In this document: positions 51,232 to 60,127 of the stretch, piece by piece | Layout of the letters: each line of letters opens with the position of its first letter | Position numbering within the stretch: the first letter of the stretch is position 1 | NCBI GenBank assembly: GCA_903842505.1 | Contig: CAIMMI010000198.1 | Coordinates: forward strand, 1 to 64,000 | Source: an uncultured Verrucomicrobiota bacterium | Lineage (GTDB): Bacteria; Verrucomicrobiota; Verrucomicrobiia; Limisphaerales; UBA9464 | Direction of reading: 5' to 3' | Length of the DNA: 64,000 bases | Program-made: the position numbers and the translations under genes | The notes under the pieces: model-generated | What the model was told of the DNA's origin: nothing | Seen by the model: the letters and a program-made list of their open reading frames with translations, nothing else | Database searches by the model: none

Positions 51232-53316
51232 TCAGCCCTTGCGACGACCCTTGATGAGTTCGTCGACCAACACACCGGCCCCGTAAACTTTCCGCAGCGA
51301 TTCGAGGATGCCCGCACTGTGCACCGACAGGGATCGCGCCTGCTTCTCCTCAAACGCAAAATCCAGGACCAGCGATTGGATGTTTCCGTCGAAGATGATC
51401 CCGACGAATTCGCCCGCCCGGTTCACCACCGGACTCCCGGAGTTGCCGCCAATGATGTCGTGGGTGGCAACGAAGTTGAACGGCACATTGCCGTCGATCG
51501 CCCGGCGCTTGTCGACCCACCGCTTCGGCAGGTCGAACGGCGGCCGGTATTCCATGCTCGCCGCGCGTTCATACAGGCCGGACACCACCGTAAATGGAGG
51601 CACCGACTTACCGTTTTCCTCGTATCCCTTCACCACGCCATACGACAACCGCAGCGTGAAGGTCGCGTCGGGATAGCTGCTGGCTCCTTCCAGCGCGAAG
51701 CGGGCCTTCGCAATGGCGGCGTGTCCCTGCCGCTTGGCCTCGTCCAGGGACTCCAGCTTGCGCCGCACCTCCCGCGCATCCCCATCGACGATCCTCGCCA
51801 GTTCGATCATCGGATCCTTTGAGGCACCCACCGCCGCTGCCCCACCCTGGTAGAGCCGGCGTCGCTCGGCGACGTCCACCAATCGGCTGCCCTGGAGGAG
51901 CTCCGTTGCCCGAGCCCGCGGCGACTTGCCCGCCAGGACCCGCTGCACCAAGGAATCCCCGTAGCCCAGCTTCTCCGCCAGGAAGGTCAGGCTGTCGGAG
52001 AGCGTCAGGATCTCGAGATCGGCATGGATCGGCTTGTCCGAGAACAACTCCATCTCGAACGATTCGCGGCCCGCCTCCGCGTACTCCCGCAACCGTTCGC
52101 CGTTCGGCTTGGCAAATTCCTCGGAACCGCGGAGCAGGCTCCGCGCAATCCCGAAAAGGTCGCTCGAGAAACCGTGCCCGCTTTCCAGCAGGCGCGCCTT
52201 CAGGGCGATCTGGCGGATTTCCGACTGCGCCTCGGAGATCTTCTGATAGGCGGTCTTGGCGGCGAGCAATTCATCCTGACCTTCCAGCCGCGCGCGGAAC
52301 GCCTTCTCCGCCTCAACCTTCGCCCCCATGATCGCCGGATCGTAGAGCCCAGCGTGCCCTCCATCCCGCGCCTTCCGCGAATTCTGGATCCCGAAAAGCT
52401 CATCCTTCGCCCGCCTCCCATTCTCGGCACTTCGCTGGCTCCACGAGTTCAGGAGCACCTCCCGACGCTTCAGGAACTCCAACGTGTACGGGAACTGAAA
52501 GTCCCGCAGGTATTCCAACTCAGCCACCGTCAGCAGCCGACTCGTCCGCCCCGGGTGTCCTGACACAAACGTCAATTCGCCCGGTGCCGCGCCTGCCTTC
52601 GACCACTTCAGATGGTGCGGTACCCGCGCCGGCTTGCCGTCCTCGTAGACCCGGAAAAAGCACACATCCAGGTTGAAGCGCGGGTACTCGAAGTTATCGG
52701 GATCCCCGCCGAAAAACGCCACCTGTTGCTCCGGTGCGAACACCAACCGGACATCCGTGTACTTCTTGAACCGGTACAGATGATAGACCCCGCCCTGGTA
52801 CAGGGTGACCACGTCGCTCCTCAGCCCCGTCTTTTCCAGCGACGCCTTCTCAAGCTCCGCCATCACCCGGCGCCGGGCCTTGAACGCCTCCTCCGCAGAC
52901 GCCCCAGCTGGCACCGCGGCATTCACCCGCGCCGTCACATCTTCGATCGATTGCAGGACGTTGAGCTCCAGATCCACACACCGGACTTCCTCGGCCGGCG
53001 TCCGCGCCTGAAAGCCATCGCGCAAATAGTTCTTCTTCTCGGATGACAGCTTCTGCAGCGCATCGGCCCCCACGTGGTGGTTCGACAGGACCAACCCGTC
53101 CTCCGACACGAACGACCCCGATCCGCCTGAATTGAACCGGACCGACGACTTCATCAGGTGATCCAGCCATTCCGACGTCAGCTCGAATCCGTATCGGGAC
53201 CGGATCTGCTCGCGGGGCGGATTGGTGTACAACCACATCCCTTCATCCGATCGGACGGATTGGGACAGAGCCACGGCCGCACAGGCCGCCACAAGCCAAC
53301 GATTCGTCGTGCGCAT
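51232..53316 (-). CDS. S46-family dipeptidyl-peptidase (DPP7/DPP11 type)
   Basis: ATG at 53316: MRTTNRWLVAACAAVALSQSVRSDEGMWLYTNPPRE; SEDGLVLSNHHVGADALQKLS; catalytic DIIGGNSGSPVVNRAGEFVGIIFDGN. Confidence 0.93.
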   Translation of the reverse strand: MRTTNRWLVAACAAVALSQSVRSDEGMWLYTNPPREQIRSRYGFELTSEWLDHLMKSSVRFNSGGSGSFVSEDGLVLSNHHVGADALQKLSSEKKNYLRDGFQARTPAEEVRCVDLELNVLQSIEDVTARVNAAVPAGASAEEAFKARRRVMAELEKASLEKTGLRSDVVTLYQGGVYHLYRFKKYTDVRLVFAPEQQVAFFGGDPDNFEYPRFNLDVCFFRVYEDGKPARVPHHLKWSKAGAAPGELTFVSGHPGRTSRLLTVAELEYLRDFQFPYTLEFLKRREVLLNSWSQRSAENGRRAKDELFGIQNSRKARDGGHAGLYDPAIMGAKVEAEKAFRARLEGQDELLAAKTAYQKISEAQSEIRQIALKARLLESGHGFSSDLFGIARSLLRGSEEFAKPNGERLREYAEAGRESFEMELFSDKPIHADLEILTLSDSLTFLAEKLGYGDSLVQRVLAGKSPRARATELLQGSRLVDVAERRRLYQGGAAAVGASKDPMIELARIVDGDAREVRRKLESLDEAKRQGHAAIAKARFALEGASSYPDATFTLRLSYGVVKGYEENGKSVPPFTVVSGLYERAASMEYRPPFDLPKRWVDKRRAIDGNVPFNFVATHDIIGGNSGSPVVNRAGEFVGIIFDGNIQSLVLDFAFEEKQARSLSVHSAGILESLRKVYGAGVLVDELIKGRRKG

Positions 53317-53372
53317 GACAGCTGCACGTTGGTCGCGAACCCTCCGCCCGGCAAGCGCGGGAAGTTTCGCAC

Positions 53373-53425
53373 CGCCCCACCCACGCGAACGCCTCACAGG
53401 GGTGGGGCGAGACTCCGTCGAGCCG
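53373..53425. repeat. Second GGTGGGGCGAGA element with inverted repeat
   Basis: ggtggggcgagactccgtcgagccg 53401-53425; cgccccacc (53373-53381) pairs with ggtggggcg (53401-53409). Confidence 0.65.
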
Positions 53426-53440
53426 TTGCAGAGAGGGATT

Positions 53441-54151
53441 CTACCGCCAGAACCAAGCGATGACCGAGGCGACCCCGGCAGCCAAAGCCAGATTCGCGAG
53501 TGGCACGGGTCTCAATCGGAACAGCATCAACGGCAGCGTGAGCCAGACGAGTCCCGACACGACCAGGAAGACACCGACTACCCCCCTCGACTCCATCGCC
53601 ACCCGTCCGCTCGCCCCAGCCCAGAGCAGCAACCCGTGAACCGTCGTCGACCCCAGCACGGTCAGCACCCGTGGCAGTCGCGGCCCCTTCGGCAACCCCA
53701 GCAACGTGACCCCATCCAGCACCGCCTTCCAGACGAGCAACCGCCCATCGTCCGTCAGTCCCGAGGCCACCGCCGCCAACCAACCCGCCGGATTCAGAAC
53801 CAGCAAGACCAGCAAAAGGCGCAGCGCGGATCCGATCGGTAGCACCGCCAGTTGGCCCAGACGACCTGCCGCATCCTGAACCTCCGAGTTGACCCAGCGT
53901 TGGAACCGGATCACCCGTCCCAACAAACCAGCCCCGAGCAATCCCAGGATCGTGCATCCTGCCAACCTCCAGCCACCCCCGCTGTTCAACCGGATTCCTT
54001 CCACTCCCTGCCACACCGCCAGCAGGACTGCCGTCACCGCCAACGAAGGAACCAGCCAGCGCTGCCGCGGAATCGCGGATCGCAACCGCTCCCAGGAAGC
54101 GGCAACCGCACAGACGAGAACAACTGCCAGATAAACCCCGATTGCAGGCAC
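53441..54151 (-). CDS. Integral membrane protein, possibly DUF554 (YqgA)-related
   Basis: Hydrophobic 236 aa; [17 protein letters not shown] and [34 protein letters not shown] resemble DUF554 from memory. Confidence 0.5.
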   Translation of the reverse strand: MPAIGVYLAVVLVCAVAASWERLRSAIPRQRWLVPSLAVTAVLLAVWQGVEGIRLNSGGGWRLAGCTILGLLGAGLLGRVIRFQRWVNSEVQDAAGRLGQLAVLPIGSALRLLLVLLVLNPAGWLAAVASGLTDDGRLLVWKAVLDGVTLLGLPKGPRLPRVLTVLGSTTVHGLLLWAGASGRVAMESRGVVGVFLVVSGLVWLTLPLMLFRLRPVPLANLALAAGVASVIAWFWR

Positions 54152-54228
54152 CCGCCCACCATCGAACCCACCCCCGATCTCGCCAAATCAATTCAGCCCG
54201 CCTCCTGGTCCCCACGAGCTGGATGAGA

Positions 54229-54263
54229 AGTTCCCAGTCGCCAGATTCCAGATGCCAGACCAG
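54229..54263. repeat. Heptamer array AGTTCCC-AGTCGCC-AGATTCC-AGATGCC-AGACCAG upstream of mreB
   Basis: Five consecutive 7-nt units each beginning AG. Confidence 0.85.
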
Positions 54264-54393
54264 ACGGAGAGTTTTGGCCCACCGGTTTCCCGATCCGCGC
54301 CCAGACGTCCCATTCACACGTTGTCCACAAGCAGGCCTTGACCATCGCATCCGGAAAGCCCCAGTCTCGCCTCGTGCTGGTTGGGCACGATTC

Positions 54394-55419
<1,026 letters not shown>

Positions 55420-55492
55420 CCCACTCCGCGCATGTCCTCACGGAACTTGATCCCTTCGCCCTGCGTTCGCCCCGGATAGGACGGGACGAACC

Positions 55493-56302
55493 TTGTTCAA
55501 GCGCTCACATTACATTGCCCTTGGCGCCTGTGCGCTGGTCTTGCTGGTCCTTCTGAACCTGCCAGCACCCGCCAGCGCCCGCCTCAAGCTGGCCGTCGGC
55601 GGCGTCTTCCTCCCCCTATTTGGGCTCTCGACGACGTCCGATTCCTTTGTCGATCAGGCGTCCTACCAACTGCTGCCGCGCCAGACGCTCATCTCCGAAT
55701 TGCGCCGACTCGAGGACGAGAACGCCCAACTGCGACTGCTCAGCGCCCATGCCAACGACGCCATCGCGGAGAACAACCGACTCCGCACCCAACTCGGCCT
55801 GCTGCCGCGCGGGCCCTGGAAACACCGGCCGGCTCGAATCGTCGGACGCGATCCCAGCACCTGGTGGCGAACCCTCCTGATCGACTACGGTTCCCGCCAC
55901 GGGGCGAGCCTCAACCAACCGGTGCTGACCGCCGACGGTCTGGTTGGCCGGATCGCCGTGGTGGGGCACAGCCATAGTCAGGTCGCGCTGATCGGAGACT
56001 CCGCGTGCGGAGTTGCCGTGCTCATCGCCGAAACCCGCGATCAGGGAGTGATCAAGGGACCCCAATCGACCGTGGAGTCCGGCATCGTTGAGCTTTCGAC
56101 CTTCCAGCACAGTCCCCAGATCCTGGCTGGGCATACGGTGGTCACCAGCGGGGACGGCGGAATCTTCCCGAAGGGTCTGCCGGTGGGGCGGATCATCGAC
56201 ACGCGCCCGGCCAACGCCGGACTGTTCACCACGGCCCGGATCCGGCTGGGAGCGAACCTCAACCGCCTGGAGGAGGTCTGGGTCCTTCAGTCGAACCCAT
56301 GA
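55493..56302 (+). CDS. mreC: Rod shape-determining protein MreC
   Basis: 269 aa, TTG start likely; coiled coil LISELRRLEDENAQLRLLSAHANDAIAENNRLRTQLGL; LIDYGSRHGASLNQPVLTADGLVGRI. Confidence 0.92.
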   Translation: MFKRSHYIALGACALVLLVLLNLPAPASARLKLAVGGVFLPLFGLSTTSDSFVDQASYQLLPRQTLISELRRLEDENAQLRLLSAHANDAIAENNRLRTQLGLLPRGPWKHRPARIVGRDPSTWWRTLLIDYGSRHGASLNQPVLTADGLVGRIAVVGHSHSQVALIGDSACGVAVLIAETRDQGVIKGPQSTVESGIVELSTFQHSPQILAGHTVVTSGDGGIFPKGLPVGRIIDTRPANAGLFTTARIRLGANLNRLEEVWVLQSNP

Positions 56303-56850
56303 CCTGGCTCTCACCCACACTCCTGTTCCTGGTGACCTGGTTGGCCGTGTTCTTCCAGACCGGCATGCTGCCCCTGCGGGTGCTGATCGGAGCACCTCCG
56401 AGCATCCTGCCGGCCATCGTCGTGTACGCGGCGTTCACCCACAGCCTCGCCGTCGTCTCGTTCCTGACCATCGTGGCCGCGCTCTGGGCGGACTCCCTCT
56501 CGGGAAGCCGCCTCGGCACCGGAGTGGCGCCGCTGTTCGTCGTTGGGTTCCTGCTCCATACCCGGCAGCACCTCCTTCTTCGCGAACAACGCTACGCCCA
56601 GTTCTGGCTCGGTTTCGCCAGCGGCGTCGCTGTGCCCGTCGCCCACGCGGGCATTCTCCTGCTCGGCTCGTCGGAACCCGCCGTCGGATGGTTCACGCTG
56701 CGCCAACTCCTCGGGCTGGGGCTCCTCAATGGACTCGCCTGCCCGGCCATCTTCCTCCTGTTTGACGGCCTTCGCGGGACGTTTGAGTACCAACTCGCAG
56801 GCCCGGGTCCCTACACGGCAAACCGCGAAATGAAACGCGGACGCCACTGA
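56299..56850 (+). CDS. mreD: Rod shape-determining protein MreD
   Basis: Hydrophobic 183 aa overlapping mreC by ATGA; position in the mre cluster. Confidence 0.82.
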   Translation: MTWLSPTLLFLVTWLAVFFQTGMLPLRVLIGAPPSILPAIVVYAAFTHSLAVVSFLTIVAALWADSLSGSRLGTGVAPLFVVGFLLHTRQHLLLREQRYAQFWLGFASGVAVPVAHAGILLLGSSEPAVGWFTLRQLLGLGLLNGLACPAIFLLFDGLRGTFEYQLAGPGPYTANREMKRGRH

Positions 56851-56856
56851 AATCCG

Positions 56857-58860
56857 ATGCTCGTCTTCGACCAACTCAACAAGGGGGAAAGCGCTCTGCG
56901 CATCCTCGCATGGGGAGTCGTCGCCGGTCTGGGAATCCTCCTCGCCGGACTGTGGCGCGTCCAGGTCCTCTCCGGGGATGAATACCGGCGCCGACAGGAG
57001 ACACAGAGCTACCGCAGCGTGCGCGTCCCTGCCATGCGCGGCCGGATCGTCGACCGCAATGGACTGGCGTTCGCCGAGAACCAACCCCGCTTCCGCCTCG
57101 ATATCTATCTCGACGAACTCCTGCCCCAGTTCGCCAAGATGGACGGTCAACTCCGCAAGGAACTGCTCGCCTCCCGGGGCGCCACGAACGCTCCGGACCC
57201 CGGCCTCCTCGACCGCTTCCTTGCCAAGTTCTCCAAGGCCCCGAAACGCGTCCTCATCACCCCCAACGAACGCGAATGGCTCCGCCGCCAGGCGCGCTTT
57301 GCCGTCGTCTCGAACATCATCCAACTCATCAACCAGCGGCTGGGTACCCAGATCGTCAAGACCGAGGCCGACCTCTACAAGCACTGGCAGCAACAGCGCG
57401 CGCTCCCATTCCCGGTCATCAACAAGCTCACCCCGGCCCAGGTCGCCATCCTCACCGAACAGGGATGGTCCTTCCCCGGCGTCGAACTCGAACTCGTCCC
57501 CGTCCGCTCCTACCCCAACGGTCAACTCGCCGCCCACATCATCGGCGCCGTCCGGACCTACGATTCCGCGTCCGAGGAGGACGAAGCCTTCGACTACCGC
57601 CTCCGCGACTACCGCGGACTCATCGGACTCGAGTCGGCCTTCGACCGCCAGCTTCGCGGCCGACCCGGCGCCAAGAGCATCCTGATCAACAGCTCCGGGT
57701 ACCGGCATCGGCAGGGCGAGATCATGCTCGCCGAACCCTCGATCGGCGACACGCTCGTGACCACTCTCGACCTCGGACTCCAGAAGGCCGTCGAGAAGTC
57801 CCTGGCGCAGGTGAATGGTGACGAACGCGGCGCGGCGGTCGTGGTCGATACCCGCAATGGCGACATCCTTGCCTGCGCCTCCGCCCCCTCCTTTGATCCC
57901 AATGCCTGGATCGATGGCATCAGCCACGCGGAGAACACGCGTCTCCTCGACCCGAAGATGAAGTACCTCTTCAACCGGGCGACCTACGGCTCCTACAATC
58001 CCGGCTCCACCTTCAAGATCGTCACCGCCCTCGCCTGCTTCGAGCACGGCATCCTCACCACCGAGAATGCCCACGATCGCATGCGAACCCTCGGCTACTA
58101 TCGGATTGGTCGAAACCACAAGATCGACGACACCGCGCCTGCCGGTGAGTACGACTTCAACCGCGCCTTCGTGAAGTCCAGCAACTCGTACTTCATCGAG
58201 CACGGCCTTCACCTCGGCATCAACAACCTCCTCGAATACGCCCGCCGCTTCCACCTTGGCGAAAAGCCCGGTCTCCGCCTCAACGAGGAAGCTGCAGGAA
58301 TCATCCCCGCCATCGAAGACGTCCCCGCCGGCGGCATCCCAGGCAAGACCGCCAACCTCAGCATCGGCCAGGAACTCACCGTCACCCCCGTCCAACTCGC
58401 CATGGTCATCGCTGCCGTCGCCAATGGCGGCACCGTCTACTGGCCTCGCCTCATCGACCGCTTCGAACCCGGCGATACCCTCTCCGACGACCCCGTCGAG
58501 CGTGTCCGCCCAGGCCAGGTCCGCACCCGACTCAGCATCCGACCGGAGCACCTCGCCATCGTCCATGCCGCCATGCGCGACGATGTTGCCCTCGACGAAG
58601 GCACCGGAAAGAACGCCCGAGTGAAGGATTTTGCCGTCTGCGGAAAGACCGGTACCGCCGAGGTCAAGGCCGGCAACCGACTCCTGGACCGCATCACCTG
58701 GTTCGCCAGCTTCGCCCCGTTCGAGTCGCCCCGTTACGCGGTGATCGTCATGGTCGAGAGCGGCGGATCGGGCGGTGGCACCTGTGCTCCGGTTGCCAAG
58801 CGCATCTACGAATACCTCCGCGATCGCGAGCGGGGAACCATAGCCTTCGGACAGAACTGA
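56857..58860 (+). CDS. mrdA: Penicillin-binding protein 2 (elongasome transpeptidase)
   Basis: RGRIVDRNGLAFAENQPRFRLDIYLDE; active-site YNPGSTFKIVTALA; SSNSYF; CGKTGTAEV. Confidence 0.95.
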   Translation: MLVFDQLNKGESALRILAWGVVAGLGILLAGLWRVQVLSGDEYRRRQETQSYRSVRVPAMRGRIVDRNGLAFAENQPRFRLDIYLDELLPQFAKMDGQLRKELLASRGATNAPDPGLLDRFLAKFSKAPKRVLITPNEREWLRRQARFAVVSNIIQLINQRLGTQIVKTEADLYKHWQQQRALPFPVINKLTPAQVAILTEQGWSFPGVELELVPVRSYPNGQLAAHIIGAVRTYDSASEEDEAFDYRLRDYRGLIGLESAFDRQLRGRPGAKSILINSSGYRHRQGEIMLAEPSIGDTLVTTLDLGLQKAVEKSLAQVNGDERGAAVVVDTRNGDILACASAPSFDPNAWIDGISHAENTRLLDPKMKYLFNRATYGSYNPGSTFKIVTALACFEHGILTTENAHDRMRTLGYYRIGRNHKIDDTAPAGEYDFNRAFVKSSNSYFIEHGLHLGINNLLEYARRFHLGEKPGLRLNEEAAGIIPAIEDVPAGGIPGKTANLSIGQELTVTPVQLAMVIAAVANGGTVYWPRLIDRFEPGDTLSDDPVERVRPGQVRTRLSIRPEHLAIVHAAMRDDVALDEGTGKNARVKDFAVCGKTGTAEVKAGNRLLDRITWFASFAPFESPRYAVIVMVESGGSGGGTCAPVAKRIYEYLRDRERGTIAFGQN

Positions 58861-58861
58861 G

Positions 58862-60076
58862 ATGTTTCCGGCCAACCTCCAGTCGAATGCGCAACGCGAA
58901 CGGTTGATCGACCGTCCGCTCTGGCTGGGCGTGCTCGGACTCATGGGCGTTGGCGCTGCCTTCATCTTTTCCGCCACCGGCGCCAATGAATCCGCACGCA
59001 ACGCCGCCTGGTACGACTACACTGCCGTCCGTCAATCGATCGCTTACGCCCTCGGCCTCTTCCTCGTCGGGTGCGCCTGCCTCATCGACTACGCGCGTCT
59101 CGCCCGCTGGGCCCTGCTGGCCTATTGGTTCTCCATCGTTCTCCTGGTGGCTGTCTACGTCGTCGGAGTCGAACGACTCGGTGCGAAGCGCTGGATCGAC
59201 CTGGGACCGATCCAGTTCCAGCCTTCCGAATTCGCCAAGCTCGCCTTCCTCTTTGCGGTCGCGAACTTCCTGTCCCGACCCGTCGGCGAACTGTCGTCCC
59301 CCGCCCTCTTCGTCAAGGCCCTGGGGATGGCACTGCTCCCGTTCGCACTGGTCGTCAAGCAACCCGACCTCGGCTCCGCCCTCGTCTTCCTCCCCACGGG
59401 CATCGTCATGATGCTCGTCGCCGGCGTTCCCCGCCGTTTCCTCATCCGGTTTTTCGCCGGCGCCGCCTGCCTCGTGTCCCTGGTCCTCGTCGATGTCCTT
59501 TTCGCCCCCGCCAATTGGCGTTTCATCCAACTGGAGGAGTACCAGAAGCACCGTCTCCTGGTGTACTTCAACCTCGACTTCGCCCCGCGCAACGCAACCG
59601 AGTCCCAACGACTCACCGCCCGCGCCGAAAAGGAAAAGAAGAGCTACAACGTCAAGCAGGCCCTCATCTCCGTCGGCTCCGGCGGCACCTGGGGCAAGGG
59701 CTGGCGGCAAGGAACCCAGGGAGCCCTCGGCTACCTCCCACGCGCCGTTGCCCACAACGATTTCATCTTTTCCGTGATCGCGGAGGAAACCGGTTTTGCC
59801 GGTTCCCTCCTCGTCCTCGGACTCTATTCCGTGGTCCTCTTCTCCGGCGTGAAGATCGCCGGCCAGGCCCGCGATCGCCTCGGACGCATTCTTGCAGCCG
59901 GGGTGGTCGCACTCCTGTTCACCCATATTTTTGTAAACATCGGTATGAACATCGCACTCATGCCCGTCACGGGCATCCCGCTCCCCCTGCTTTCCGCAGG
60001 TGGGACTTCGGTGATCTGCTCGCTCCTGGCGATCGGCATCCTCCAGAATATCCATCAGAACCGCCGCCACTACTGA
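58862..60076 (+). CDS. rodA: Rod shape-determining protein RodA
   Basis: GVERLGAKRWIDLGPIQFQPSEFAKLAFLFAVA; VVKQPDLGSALVFLPTGIVMMLVAG; FIFSVIAEETGFAGSLLVLGLY; MPVTGIPLPLLSAGGTSVI. Confidence 0.95.
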   Translation: MFPANLQSNAQRERLIDRPLWLGVLGLMGVGAAFIFSATGANESARNAAWYDYTAVRQSIAYALGLFLVGCACLIDYARLARWALLAYWFSIVLLVAVYVVGVERLGAKRWIDLGPIQFQPSEFAKLAFLFAVANFLSRPVGELSSPALFVKALGMALLPFALVVKQPDLGSALVFLPTGIVMMLVAGVPRRFLIRFFAGAACLVSLVLVDVLFAPANWRFIQLEEYQKHRLLVYFNLDFAPRNATESQRLTARAEKEKKSYNVKQALISVGSGGTWGKGWRQGTQGALGYLPRAVAHNDFIFSVIAEETGFAGSLLVLGLYSVVLFSGVKIAGQARDRLGRILAAGVVALLFTHIFVNIGMNIALMPVTGIPLPLLSAGGTSVICSLLAIGILQNIHQNRRHY

Positions 60077-60127
60077 CCCCTTTCCCATTTTCCCATTTCC
60101 TCCCAATCTGAACCCACTCCCTCATCC

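Noticed and set aside
56311-59001. 896-aa minus-strand ORF opposite mreD/PBP2
   Set aside because: Antisense to strongly supported mreD and PBP2; Asp/Glu/Val-rich shadow ORF.
60078-60108. tttcccattttcccatttcc as another heptamer array
   Set aside because: The period is 8, only two copies, and the units do not match the heptamer family.
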